From Caryophanon sp036309765 (GTDB taxonomy: Bacteria > Bacillota > Bacilli > Bacillales_A > Planococcaceae): DNA of 64,000 nt. Below, one piece after another: positions 1-8,141 of the stretch. Position 1 is the first letter of the stretch; each line of letters starts with the position of its first letter. The stretch covers positions 31,103 through 95,102 of the forward strand of contig JAXJTE010000106.1 in NCBI GenBank assembly GCA_036309765.1, read 5' to 3'. The position numbers were made by a program, and so were the translations under genes. Below the pieces are notes generated by a model, which saw only the letters and a list, made by a program, of their open reading frames with translations, was not told where the DNA came from and made no database searches.

Positions 1-68
1 TGTGCTTTTTCGACTGCGGCTGCAATTGCGGCTTTGATCGACTGTTGTACTTGCTCTACTGCGTTCAT
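1..68 (-). CDS. argS: arginyl-tRNA synthetase, N-terminal fragment
   Basis: Only the first 22 codons lie in the window; the gene runs off the left edge. The reading MNAVEQVQQSIKAAIAAA fits the start of Bacillus-type ArgS, which charges tRNA-Arg. The start codon follows a GGAGGAAT ribosome binding site that overlaps the end of the upstream gene, whose stop codon is only a few bases before this ATG. The ywiB-argS order is also that of Bacillus subtilis. The identification rests on this short piece plus synteny. Confidence 0.8.
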   Translation of the reverse strand, partial: MNAVEQVQQSIKAAIAAAVEKA

Positions 69-70
69 GT

Positions 71-502
71 TTATTCCTCCGTAAAAGTTAGTTTTAACGT
101 ATATGTGCCAGCTAATTGTCCACCAACATGCAGTGCATATTCAGTTTCAAATTGGCTTTGCTGTTCAGTTTCAGTTGTATAGTGAAGATGTGCTGTATCA
201 ATCCATAAAGGTAGTGAACCGACCTCGCTTCTATAATGCCCTGTTTCACGCTGCGTTACGTTTAACGGCAAGCGCATATCGACAGCGCCTTTACGCATAA
301 TGAATGATTGGTCTTGTGCTAGCTTAATCGTCGTCTTAATCGATTGTGATTCGTGTTCTTCTGTGTAGCGTAAATATTTCGTACCATTTTTTTCGACGAT
401 GTGCCCATCTAACCACATTTCGACACTTTCCGTCTCACCTTCAGCATAAGAAATCGCCGATGTTAGCCGAATATTGACACGCTTTCCGATGTCGCTTTTC
501 AA
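71..502 (-). CDS. ywiB: DUF1934 family protein YwiB
   Basis: A 143-residue protein of the DUF1934 (YwiB) family, small beta-barrel proteins of unknown biochemical role. It is full length for the family and has no signal peptide or membrane segment. The start is a TTG codon, chosen because GGAGGGG lies about 8 bases upstream and no ATG fits. It is followed almost without gap by argS, as in Bacillus subtilis, so the two are probably co-transcribed. Identification is by overall sequence resemblance and synteny; function is not known. Confidence 0.85.
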   Translation of the reverse strand: MKSDIGKRVNIRLTSAISYAEGETESVEMWLDGHIVEKNGTKYLRYTEEHESQSIKTTIKLAQDQSFIMRKGAVDMRLPLNVTQRETGHYRSEVGSLPLWIDTAHLHYTTETEQQSQFETEYALHVGGQLAGTYTLKLTFTEE

Positions 503-562
503 TGGAACCCCTCCAACGCTTTTTCTATAACCTTCTTATTATAGGACGAAATTTTCATCGAT

Positions 563-1222
563 TCAAGCAAAGTTGTGTTTTGCTCTCTTTTTATATGCTA
601 CGAGCCAATCGTCACCGCTTCGTTCCATCGACACGCCGAAATAGCCGTCGCGCAGAAGCTGCTGCTGTGCTTCCGTGTCACCCATGTCGACAACAACCGC
701 TTCGTCGCCCCACGCCGCTTCTTCCACGAGCGATTTCGCAAATACATACCGGAGCTTGCCACCGTATTTTAATTTTAGTGCCGCGACATGCATATGTTGT
801 GCGAATTTATCCTTTAAGCTTGCGATGTTAAACGGCATCACTGTCGCACACACAACTTTGTGCTTGTTTGTATCGACGTACTGCATAATATGCTGTGCCA
901 TTTGCTGCTGCAATCCCTGTCCGCGGTGGTCTGGATGCACGTTTGAAATTTCTTGGTACAGCACTTCCTCTAAATGGTCGTGCCCAATGTCGCGCCCTAA
1001 ATGCTCGTCATCAATCGGTGGCTCTAGCAGCGCACGAAACGCGATAAGCTGCTCGCCTGTAAACAAGCCAATCATGACGCCGTTACCTTCTAAAATAAAG
1101 CGCAGCTCCGACTCATCAAGCGGCTGTAAAATGGCTTTATCAGGCAGTGCGTCAATGACTTGCTGCTGAAGCGTTTGAAGCTGTGGAATGTGCGCGAGCG
1201 TTAATTGTTGAACGGTATACAT
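563..1222 (-). CDS. GNAT family N-acetyltransferase
   Basis: A 219-residue acetyltransferase-like protein. The acetyl-CoA binding signature of GNAT enzymes is visible as NVHPDHRGQGLQQQM in the middle of the chain, followed by a region resembling the usual NIASLKDKFAQ helix. The substrate cannot be told from sequence. The ATG directly follows the stop codon of the upstream epimerase gene (TAAATG), which implies translational coupling, so the substrate may be an amino acid or dipeptide derivative related to that enzyme's product. No family-specific name can be supported. Confidence 0.75.
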   Translation of the reverse strand: MYTVQQLTLAHIPQLQTLQQQVIDALPDKAILQPLDESELRFILEGNGVMIGLFTGEQLIAFRALLEPPIDDEHLGRDIGHDHLEEVLYQEISNVHPDHRGQGLQQQMAQHIMQYVDTNKHKVVCATVMPFNIASLKDKFAQHMHVAALKLKYGGKLRYVFAKSLVEEAAWGDEAVVVDMGDTEAQQQLLRDGYFGVSMERSGDDWLVAYKKRAKHNFA

Positions 1223-2332
1223 TTAGCTCACCACAACGCTTTCTTCTGTCAGTTCCGCTAAAATAGCCTCGTCAACGTCAACGCCTAGCCCCGCGCGTTC
1301 CGTTAATTGAATAAACGGCACGTCGTAATGAAGATTACCGATGTCTTTTGAAAACTTCAGTGGTCCTGTTAGCTCAACGCTCGTAAATGCTTTGTTCGAA
1401 AACGCTACATGGAAGCCTGCTGCTGAACCGACTGACGACTCCACCATCGAGCCAATTTGACATTCGATGCCTGCCATTTGTGCCATATGTGCAAGCTTCA
1501 TTGCAGGGTACATACCACCGCATTTCATCAGCTTAATGTTCACTTTGTCTGCCGCGTTTTTCGCAATAATTTCGCGCATGTCACGTACGCCGCGCAGTCC
1601 TTCATCAATCATCAGTGGAATCGTCGTCTTCGCCTTAATTGCTACCATCGCGTCAATGTCGTCTGCTTTTACCGGTTGCTCTAGCCAGTCGATGTTTAGC
1701 TGCTCTAGCTGGCGCACTGCCTGTAACGTGTTTGCCGCGTTTACCCAGCCTTGGTTCACGTCAACGCGAATTGCAATCGCTTCACCAACACGCTCACGCA
1801 CTGCTCGAATGCGCGCGACGTCACTTGCTACGTCACGACCGACTTTCATTTTAAATGACGTGTAGCCCAGATCGACGCGACGAGCTGCTTCGTCCGCCAT
1901 CGCTTCAGGTGTTGCAATGCTTAGTACGTGCGTAATCGGGAATTTTTCGTGATAGCGTCCGCCTGTAAGCTGATACGCAGGAACGCCAAGCTTTTTGCCG
2001 ACTGCATCGAAACACGCAATGTCGATCGCTGCCTTCGCTGCTGGCACGCCGTAAACTGCTGCGTCCATTTTTTCGTGCAGTGCCTCAAAGTTCATCGCGT
2101 TCTCGCCAATGACAGCTGGTGCTAAATGATGCTTCAATACAGCGAACGTGCCTTCTAACGTTTCGCCTGTTACATGCTCGTCTGGAACTGCCTCGCCCCA
2201 GCCGACGATGCCGCACGTCGTTGTCAGCTTCGTAATGATTGATGGCATGTTCGGGTACGTCGCGTAGCTCACGACGAACGGTTCGATGAGTGGTAGTTCG
2301 ATTTTGAAAATTTCAATGGATTGGATGATCAT
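1223..2332 (-). CDS. enolase-superfamily racemase/epimerase (muconate-lactonizing subgroup)
   Basis: A 369-residue member of the mandelate racemase/muconate lactonizing enzyme family, of the kind that includes dipeptide epimerases and N-succinylamino acid racemases. Visible active-site motifs are FKMKVG with the KxK lysine pair, the three metal ligands in RVDVNQGW, WLEQP and LMIDEG, and the second-half catalytic lysine in VNIKLMKCGG. A longer reading frame exists, but ATG at 2332 is preferred because AAGGAG sits 8-9 bases upstream. It is the first gene of a two-gene unit with the GNAT protein. Whether it epimerizes L-Ala-D/L-Glu or another substrate cannot be decided here. Confidence 0.85.
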   Translation of the reverse strand: MIIQSIEIFKIELPLIEPFVVSYATYPNMPSIITKLTTTCGIVGWGEAVPDEHVTGETLEGTFAVLKHHLAPAVIGENAMNFEALHEKMDAAVYGVPAAKAAIDIACFDAVGKKLGVPAYQLTGGRYHEKFPITHVLSIATPEAMADEAARRVDLGYTSFKMKVGRDVASDVARIRAVRERVGEAIAIRVDVNQGWVNAANTLQAVRQLEQLNIDWLEQPVKADDIDAMVAIKAKTTIPLMIDEGLRGVRDMREIIAKNAADKVNIKLMKCGGMYPAMKLAHMAQMAGIECQIGSMVESSVGSAAGFHVAFSNKAFTSVELTGPLKFSKDIGNLHYDVPFIQLTERAGLGVDVDEAILAELTEESVVVS

Positions 2333-2386
2333 ATATAAAACTCCTTGTATGTTAGTCTCGTTGTCATATTTGTTCATTATACAACG

Positions 2387-2436
2387 AAAAAGCTGTGCTG
2401 AATGTCGATTTTGACTTTCAGCACAGCTTCATTAAA
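2387..2436 (-). terminator. terminator downstream of agmatinase gene
   Basis: A perfect 13-base inverted repeat, AAGCTGTGCTGAA at about 2390-2402 and its complement at 2417-2429, is followed on the minus strand by a T run. It suits the end of the leftward agmatinase transcript. Confidence 0.8.
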
Positions 2437-2460
2437 TTTTTATTTTATACGTAATAATGC

Positions 2461-2590
2461 GTGAGCGTGTAGCGGCGAGACTCCTTGGGGAATAGCCCGA
2501 GCCTCGAGACCCCGCAGTCGTGAGGCACGAACGACGAGGAGGCTTGAGCCGGGCCCCAGGAACGCGAGCCGCAAAACACGCTCATAACAC
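2461..2590. repeat. dispersed GC-rich intergenic repeat, copy A
   Basis: A non-coding GC-rich block containing GAGACCCCGCAG and ACGAGGAGGCTTGAG. The same words recur in the blocks at 14969-15163, 33295-33432 and 33826-33915. Similar elements built around GGCGGACTCCTGCGGG are common between genes in Bacillaceae and Planococcaceae genomes. It lies between the agmatinase stop codon and its terminator, so it is probably transcribed. Confidence 0.6.
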
Positions 2591-2596
2591 AAATAA

Positions 2597-3469
2597 TTAC
2601 TTAATCCAACCGAGCATCATTTCACGTAGGAACTTCGCTGCGGCGTTTGCCGTCATTTCTGAATGGTCGTATACTGGACATACTTCCACTAAGTCAAAGC
2701 CGACAACGTTTACATCTGAGCCTGCGATCGCATGAATCGATGCAAGTAGCTCTTTTGACGTAATACCGCCTGCGTCTACTGTGCCTGTACCTGGTGCGTG
2801 TGCTGGGTCTAATACGTCAATATCAATCGTTACATAAACAGGACGACCTGCTAATGTTGGTAGTACTTTTTTCAGTGGCTCTAGCACTTCAAATAATGAA
2901 ATGTGCATGCCGTTTTCCTTCGCCCATTCCAGCTCTTCTTTTAAGCCAGAGCGAATGCCGAATGAATACACGTTATGCGGTCCGATACGGTCAGCAATTT
3001 TACGAATTGGTGTTGCGTGTGAATATTGCTCACCTTCGTAATCTGTACGTAAATCCGTGTGCGCGTCAAAGTGGATGACCGCCATTTCTGGATGCTTTTC
3101 GTACACCGCTTCCATGACTGGTAATGACACTAAATGCTCGCCACCCATGCCGATTGGTACTTTACCATCTGCGACAACTTGGCGCACGAACGTCTTAATT
3201 TCTTCAAGCGATTTGCCGGGGTTACCAAATGGTAGTGGAATGTCGCCTGCATCAAATACTTTTACGTCTTCTAAATGACGGTCTAAGTAGAAGCTGTATT
3301 CCTCTAAACCGATTGATACTTCGCGAATACGTGCTGGTGCGAAGCGTGAGCCTGGACGATAGCTTACTGTCCAGTCCATTGGCATGCCGTATAATACAGC
3401 CTTTGCATCCTCATACGTTGGATGGCTTTTAATAAATACATTGCCTGCATATGTTTCATCAAAACGCAT
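2597..3469 (-). CDS. speB: agmatinase
   Basis: A 290-residue ureohydrolase that converts agmatine to putrescine and urea in polyamine synthesis. All manganese-binding motifs are present: GGEHLVS, VIHFDAHTDLR and TIDIDVLDPAHAPGTG. The length is normal. AGGTG lies 8 bases before the ATG. In Bacillus subtilis this gene follows speE (spermidine synthase) beside pbpG; here speE is missing and the penicillin-binding protein gene is divergent and directly adjacent. A terminator and a dispersed repeat lie downstream. Confidence 0.95.
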   Translation of the reverse strand: MRFDETYAGNVFIKSHPTYEDAKAVLYGMPMDWTVSYRPGSRFAPARIREVSIGLEEYSFYLDRHLEDVKVFDAGDIPLPFGNPGKSLEEIKTFVRQVVADGKVPIGMGGEHLVSLPVMEAVYEKHPEMAVIHFDAHTDLRTDYEGEQYSHATPIRKIADRIGPHNVYSFGIRSGLKEELEWAKENGMHISLFEVLEPLKKVLPTLAGRPVYVTIDIDVLDPAHAPGTGTVDAGGITSKELLASIHAIAGSDVNVVGFDLVEVCPVYDHSEMTANAAAKFLREMMLGWIK

Positions 3470-3713
3470 AATCTATTCACCTACTATTTATATTTCGTAT
3501 TCGCCAAGCAAAATGCTTTATCGAAACGATGCTTTCCTTTATACTACCTTACTTAATCGTAATGTTGGTGCGCGAAACTTTTTTTCAAAACAACGCGTAT
3601 AACTTAAGCAGTACAAAAAAAGTATAGTGGTTTTATGTGAAAGTTCAATAGCTGTATGTGAACTTTTCGAAATTTACAAATATATTCGCAACAACAATAA
3701 TGAGGTGATGAAC

Positions 3714-5804
3714 ATGGACGAGCGCAAAGTCGACAATAGCGCAACGCCCGAACAACGCGACGAAGCAGCACAACAGCCCGCCTCACGTGTGAAAAAACGA
3801 AAATCGAAACGTCGATACCGCATTGCGATGGTGTTCGGTGTATTGGCGATCATCATAATTAGCGCACTCATTTCGCTGCGCATTTACGCACAAATTGCAG
3901 GTGCACCACCGCTTACGGTACAAAAAGCGACGGTGTTTTTAAATGCGGAAGGCGAACAAATCGGTGACCATTACGTTAGCGAACGCCGCTACTGGGTCAC
4001 GCTTGACGACATTTCACCGCACGTCGTCAACGCAACCATTTCCGTTGAGGATCAAGACTTTTACTCGCATAGCGGCTTTAACGTCAAACGTATTGGCGCA
4101 GCCGTCATCGCGAACGTGCAAGCAGGTGGTAAAGCACAAGGCGCCAGTACATTGACGCAGCAATATGCGCGAAACTTATATTTAACGCACGAAAAAACGT
4201 GGACGCGCAAATTGAACGAAGCGCTCTATGCGTATCGCTTAGAAGTATTTTATTCAAAAGATGAAATTTTAGAAGGCTATTTAAATACGGTGTACTACGG
4301 TCACGGCATGTACGGCATTGAAGCGGCGAGCCGTTTTTATTACGGTAAATCCGCAAGCGAACTGACACTAGCAGAAAGCGCGCTGCTTGCCGGTATTCCG
4401 AAAGGGCCGACGTATTACTCACCTGTCGTCAACTTACAAAAGGCGACAACTCGTCAACACGTCATTTTAACGCTTATGCATGACGAAGGTTACATTACAG
4501 CTGACGAACAAGCAGCCGCCGTTGCAACAAAGCTGACATTCACAAACAATGAATGGAAAACGGCGAACTCACAAGCACCGTACTTTTTAGATACAGCATG
4601 GTTGGAAGCGAGCGCCATTTTAGAAGATGTCGGACGCAACATTGACACAGGCGGCTGGGAAATTCAAACGACGCTCAAAAAACAGCACCAGCAAGCAGCT
4701 GAAAACGCCATTCGCGATCAAATGCCAAAAACGAGCTTGCAAGCGGCACTCGTTAGCATCGAGCAGCAAACAGGCTACATTACAGCACTCGTTGGCGGAC
4801 GGAACTACGTAGACAGCAATTTCAACCGCGTAACGCAGGCGAAACGTCAGCCTGGCTCGACGATGAAGCCGCTTCTGTACGCCGCCGCATTACAAAAAGG
4901 CTACAGCCCGCTAACATTTGTCGACGTATCGCAAACGACGCTGAAATACGACGGTAAGGAATATACGCCAAAAAATATTAATGGTCAGTACGGCGACGAC
5001 ATTACGATGGCTCAAGCAGTTGCGATTTCTGATAACGTGTACGCCGTTAACACGCTCGAAGATATTGGCTACAAAACATTTCAGCGCCTGCTCGACGATG
5101 TGAAGCTCGGCGTCGAAATTAAACATGTGCCATCGTCCGCGCTCGGTGCGACGAACGTGACGCTACACAACATGACGAGGGCGTACGCTATTTTCGCTAA
5201 TGAAGGAAACGAAGTACAACCGACAACAATTTTAAAAATTACAGATGAGCGTGGCAACATTTTATACGATGCGACAGCGAAAAAAGTCGAGCGCAAACGT
5301 CTCGTACCAAAGGAAGATGCGTTTTTATTAACACAGATGATGCGCGGCATGTTCGACCAATCGTTCAACACGTATTTATACGCAACCGGTACATCCCTTC
5401 GCAACAAGCTGACACATCCATATGCCGCAAAATCAGGTACAACCGACACCGACCAATGGATGATTGGCTACTCACCGGTCGTGACAGCAGGTGTGTGGAA
5501 CGGTTTTGATGAAGGCGTACTCGACGTCGATGCAGATAACGCCGCCGCAAAAGAAGTGTGGGCACAGTTTATGGAAAGTGTGCACGCCGGACAAAACGTT
5601 ACGTTCAAAGAGCCTTCTGGTGTCACGGCGGTCGAAGTCGAGCTAAAAAGCGGCAATCTCGCAACGGAATATTGCACAGGCACAACCGCAACGATTTACG
5701 TAGCAGACGACGATATGCCAAGTGATTCATGTGGCCCGATTGATAAATATACCGAGCCTGATACGTATAAAAACTGGTGGGATTGGTTGAATATTTTTAA
5801 CTAG
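3714..5804 (+). CDS. pbpG: class A penicillin-binding protein (transglycosylase/transpeptidase)
   Basis: A 696-residue bifunctional peptidoglycan synthase anchored by one membrane segment at about residues 37-57. The family 51 glycosyltransferase domain begins with EDQDFYSHSG near residue 112 and continues with GASTLTQQYARNLYL. The transpeptidase domain shows STMK near residue 382 (acyl serine), SDN near 439 and KSGT near 572. The start at 3714 is chosen over upstream ATGs because GAGGTG precedes it at 6 bases. Synteny with speB and ywhD points to the Bacillus subtilis PbpG type. Confidence 0.93.
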   Translation: MDERKVDNSATPEQRDEAAQQPASRVKKRKSKRRYRIAMVFGVLAIIIISALISLRIYAQIAGAPPLTVQKATVFLNAEGEQIGDHYVSERRYWVTLDDISPHVVNATISVEDQDFYSHSGFNVKRIGAAVIANVQAGGKAQGASTLTQQYARNLYLTHEKTWTRKLNEALYAYRLEVFYSKDEILEGYLNTVYYGHGMYGIEAASRFYYGKSASELTLAESALLAGIPKGPTYYSPVVNLQKATTRQHVILTLMHDEGYITADEQAAAVATKLTFTNNEWKTANSQAPYFLDTAWLEASAILEDVGRNIDTGGWEIQTTLKKQHQQAAENAIRDQMPKTSLQAALVSIEQQTGYITALVGGRNYVDSNFNRVTQAKRQPGSTMKPLLYAAALQKGYSPLTFVDVSQTTLKYDGKEYTPKNINGQYGDDITMAQAVAISDNVYAVNTLEDIGYKTFQRLLDDVKLGVEIKHVPSSALGATNVTLHNMTRAYAIFANEGNEVQPTTILKITDERGNILYDATAKKVERKRLVPKEDAFLLTQMMRGMFDQSFNTYLYATGTSLRNKLTHPYAAKSGTTDTDQWMIGYSPVVTAGVWNGFDEGVLDVDADNAAAKEVWAQFMESVHAGQNVTFKEPSGVTAVEVELKSGNLATEYCTGTTATIYVADDDMPSDSCGPIDKYTEPDTYKNWWDWLNIFN

Positions 5805-5837
5805 CATTTTTTCGTCATTTTTTATTTCGACCTACGC

Positions 5838-5876
5838 AAAAAAGCCGCCCGAATAACACATTCGGACGGCCTTTTT
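5838..5876. terminator. bidirectional terminator between pbpG and ywhD
   Basis: The stem GCCGCCCGAA / TTCGGACGGC is flanked by an A run on the left and a T run on the right, so it can end both convergent transcripts. Confidence 0.85.
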
Positions 5877-5877
5877 G

Positions 5878-6396
5878 CTATTGTACTGCTAACCCTTTAT
5901 GCAGCTCTTCACTGCTACGATCCCACACTGTTTTATCATGCGATTGTAAAAATTCCGCTAACACGCGCTTCGATACGTCGTCCATGTTATCGACCATAAT
6001 TTTGCGCTTCATCGACTTGTCCATGCGGTTGACGTGGTCCGCTAAAATTTTGTAGCCGCGGCGTTTTTCGCGGTTCACGACCATTTCACACGCCGTCACT
6101 CCAGCAAAGTACGCGCCCTCTGGCATTTGCTCAATCGTTACCCATACGAGCCAGTACGGTTTGCCGCCTTCTGAATCTTCGCGGTTCATCGTAAACTTAA
6201 TGCCGCGCTCAACGTCGCTACGTGCATGCATCGCGCCGATATCAACGAACGCGCGCTCTTCCTCTACATCAATGATGACTGGGCTAATGTTTTCAAGCGA
6301 CAACGAGCCGATGCCAAACCCTTTATGCCCGTCTGTTGGGTCGTTTTTAATAATCGTAAAGCCTAATTTTTGTTTTGGTTTTTCTTCGTTCGTCAT
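5878..6396 (-). CDS. ywhD: YwhD family protein
   Basis: A 172-residue protein of the YwhD family, soluble and of unknown function, found in Bacillales. It is full length, with the conserved opening LGFTIIKNDPTDGHKG. GGAGGT is placed 8 bases upstream of the ATG. As in Bacillus subtilis it lies next to pbpG and ywhB; here it is divergent from ywhB across a short AT-rich promoter region. No catalytic motif is recognisable. Confidence 0.88.
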   Translation of the reverse strand: MTNEEKPKQKLGFTIIKNDPTDGHKGFGIGSLSLENISPVIIDVEEERAFVDIGAMHARSDVERGIKFTMNREDSEGGKPYWLVWVTIEQMPEGAYFAGVTACEMVVNREKRRGYKILADHVNRMDKSMKRKIMVDNMDDVSKRVLAEFLQSHDKTVWDRSSEELHKGLAVQ

Positions 6397-6464
6397 ATGA
6401 AAATACCTCCGTATACGCTATTATAAATACTATACACTATAATTCTACTTTGGAGGTATCATCA

Positions 6465-6650
6465 ATGCCAATCGTAACAGTAAAAATGCTAGAAGGTCGT
6501 ACAGATGATCAAAAACGCGCGTTAGTTGAAGAAGTAACAGCAGCGATTTCAAACTCACTTAGCACACCAAAAGAAAGTGTAACTATCATCTTAGAAGAAA
6601 TGCAAAAAAACCACTTCGCAAAAGCAGGTGTACGTGAAAGCGATAAGTAA
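6465..6650 (+). CDS. ywhB: 4-oxalocrotonate tautomerase family protein YwhB
   Basis: A 61-residue tautomerase of the 4-OT family. These enzymes form hexamers and use the N-terminal proline, seen here as MPIVTVKMLEGRT, to tautomerize 2-hydroxymuconate-like substrates; the natural substrate in Bacillales is unclear. The start is the ATG at 6465, preceded by TGGAGGT, because translation must begin right before that proline. An upstream in-frame extension is rejected for this reason. The sortase gene follows after 21 bases. Confidence 0.93.
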   Translation: MPIVTVKMLEGRTDDQKRALVEEVTAAISNSLSTPKESVTIILEEMQKNHFAKAGVRESDK

Positions 6651-6671
6651 TCGTCGCCTAACGTAAATACG

Positions 6672-7376
6672 ATGAAACGACTTACAAACATTGTCGTCAA
6701 TCTCATCTTAATCGCCATCATTTTCTCAGGTGTGTTATTAATTTTTAACCAACCGATTCAAGAGCATTTTATTAGTGAAGCGTCCGGCGATTTACTCGAC
6801 ATGGACGCTGATACAATCGCTGAAAATCATAACGCTGACGCATCATACAACTTCGACGACATCGAGGAGCTAACGTTAACCGATATTTTATCGCTACAAT
6901 CGACAAAAAGCTACGTGCCGGTCATCGCGCAAATTGCCATTCCGTCTGTGAACATTCGTTTACCAATCGCAAAAGGCTTGAGCGAAACCGCACTCGCAAC
7001 TGGCGCGGGTACGATGAAGGAATCACAGCAGCTCGGTGAAGGCAACTACACGCTTGCTAGTCACAACCTCGAAGGAACGGACGTATTATTTAGTCCGCTT
7101 CACCGTCTCGAAATTGGCGAGCTCATTTATATTACCGATTTACAAGACATCTATACGTATGAAGTAACGATTTCAGAAGTCGTTGAACCAACTGCGGTGT
7201 ACGTGCTAGACGATGTGCCAAATAAGCGACTATTAACGCTTATTACGTGCGCATTTGACGGTGCCGACCGCTTGCACATTCAAGCGACGTTTAAAGACAA
7301 AACGCCGCTAGATAAAGCGACACAAGAAATGCTAAACGCGTTTGATCGTTTACAAACACATACGCAATGGAAATAA
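6672..7376 (+). CDS. class A-type sortase
   Basis: A 234-residue membrane-bound transpeptidase that cleaves LPxTG-type sorting signals and attaches surface proteins to peptidoglycan. It has an N-terminal membrane anchor at residues 9-27, the catalytic histidine in LASHN (about residue 131), the catalytic cysteine in LLTLITCAFDG (about 193) and the arginine in DRLHI (about 200). No LPxTG substrate gene is seen in the window. No strong ribosome binding site precedes the ATG, so it may depend on ywhB translation. Its last codons (QWK and stop) fall in sequence shared with an IS3 remnant, so the 3' end may have been reshaped by an insertion. Confidence 0.9.
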   Translation: MKRLTNIVVNLILIAIIFSGVLLIFNQPIQEHFISEASGDLLDMDADTIAENHNADASYNFDDIEELTLTDILSLQSTKSYVPVIAQIAIPSVNIRLPIAKGLSETALATGAGTMKESQQLGEGNYTLASHNLEGTDVLFSPLHRLEIGELIYITDLQDIYTYEVTISEVVEPTAVYVLDDVPNKRLLTLITCAFDGADRLHIQATFKDKTPLDKATQEMLNAFDRLQTHTQWK

Positions 7377-7461
7377 TAAAAACTAAACTAAGCGGCTTGA
7401 GCTCTAAATTCTAGATGGCTCAGACCGTTTAGTCTTTTCCGATAAGGTTGATGATTATAAA
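7365..7461 (-). pseudogene. IS3-family transposase 3'-end remnant 1
   Basis: On the minus strand this stretch reads YNHQPYRKRLNGLSHLEF followed by RAQAA and a stop, the typical C-terminus of an IS3-family OrfB transposase. It is about 85% identical (15 differences in 97 bases) to the matching part of the second remnant at 7861-7957, in the same orientation. Only the last 24 or so codons remain. Its right edge overlaps the final codons of the sortase gene. The remnant also forms a hairpin that could act as a terminator for the sortase transcript. Confidence 0.8.
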
Positions 7462-7473
7462 GGAGTTGCTTTA

Positions 7474-7830
7474 ATGCTGAAAAAAATATTATTATTGTTA
7501 ATATGTGCGAGTCTTATAACAGTCAGTGGCATTTACTTGATGCGCTACTTACTCATGAATGAGGTAGAAAATCACCTCGTTGAAGAAGAGTTTAAGAAAG
7601 ATACCTTCGAAATGAGCTATTATCGAAACATTTCTTTACAAGGGAACGACTCTAAACAAGTGAAAGTAATATTTAACGCTCAACCTGACTATCATTTTTA
7701 CTTTTACAAAAATGATGATGCAACAATTGAATTAAGAACAATAAAGGACCTTACAACAAATACAAGGCTTGGTACTGTTGATGAAATGGCGCCATATATA
7801 AGTGAAATTAATGAACTTAAAGAAAAATAA
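7474..7830 (+). CDS. small membrane-anchored protein, possibly DUF3139-like
   Basis: A 118-residue protein with one N-terminal hydrophobic segment (about residues 4-26), then a short basic/acidic tether and an extracytoplasmic domain rich in Tyr, Asn and Asp. AAGGAG lies 8 bases before the ATG. The size and layout recall the small DUF3139-type proteins of Firmicutes, but this is a guess from general resemblance. The gene is visibly more AT-rich than its neighbours and lies exactly between two IS3 transposase remnants, which suggests acquisition by transposition or recombination. Function unknown. Confidence 0.65.
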   Translation: MLKKILLLLICASLITVSGIYLMRYLLMNEVENHLVEEEFKKDTFEMSYYRNISLQGNDSKQVKVIFNAQPDYHFYFYKNDDATIELRTIKDLTTNTRLGTVDEMAPYISEINELKEK

Positions 7831-7842
7831 ATCCTTCTAAAC

Positions 7843-8113
7843 TGCTCTTTCCCAAATAGACAATGAAAATAATAAAAATTAAGCTAAACGGTTTGAGCTC
7901 TGAATTCTAGAGAGCTTAAGCCGTTTAGTCGTTTTTGATAACGTTGATGATTATAAACATCTATAGCCTTTCGTAACTCCTCAAATGACTGAAACTCATG
8001 CAAATTGAAGAACTGCTATTTTTTGTTCCACTGTATGCTTACTTCATGCCATAAAAAATATCCCCCAACAGGTAACAGATTTTGTTTTTTATCTGTCTAC
8101 CTATTGAGGAACA
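7843..8113 (-). mobile_element. internally deleted IS3-family insertion sequence remnant
   Basis: Read on the minus strand, the left end is TGTTCCTCAATAGGTAGACA (8113 downwards) and the right end, read inward, is TGCTCTTTCCCAAATAGACA (from 7843). They are imperfect inverted repeats starting with TG as in IS3/IS150-type elements. Inside are a degenerate orfA start (SKHTVEQKIAVLQF near 8050) and, after a large deletion, the orfB end NLHEFQSFEELRKAIDVYNH and QRYQKRLNGLSSLEFRAQTV with stop. No clear target duplication is visible. The left end also contains a long hairpin (8066-8105). It is non-functional. Confidence 0.8.
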
Positions 8114-8141
8114 TATCACAAATTTGGCGGCACTAGCTTTT

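Noticed and set aside
3627..3713. Upstream in-frame start for the penicillin-binding protein
   Set aside because: No ribosome binding site before it; GAGGTG fits the ATG at 3714 and the protein then begins like other class A enzymes.
8066..8105. Strong hairpin that looks like a terminator for the HD hydrolase gene
   Set aside because: It belongs to the left end of the IS3 remnant (AATAGGTAGACAGAT pairing with ATCTGTTACCTGTT) and lacks a T run at the right place; it may still reduce read-through.
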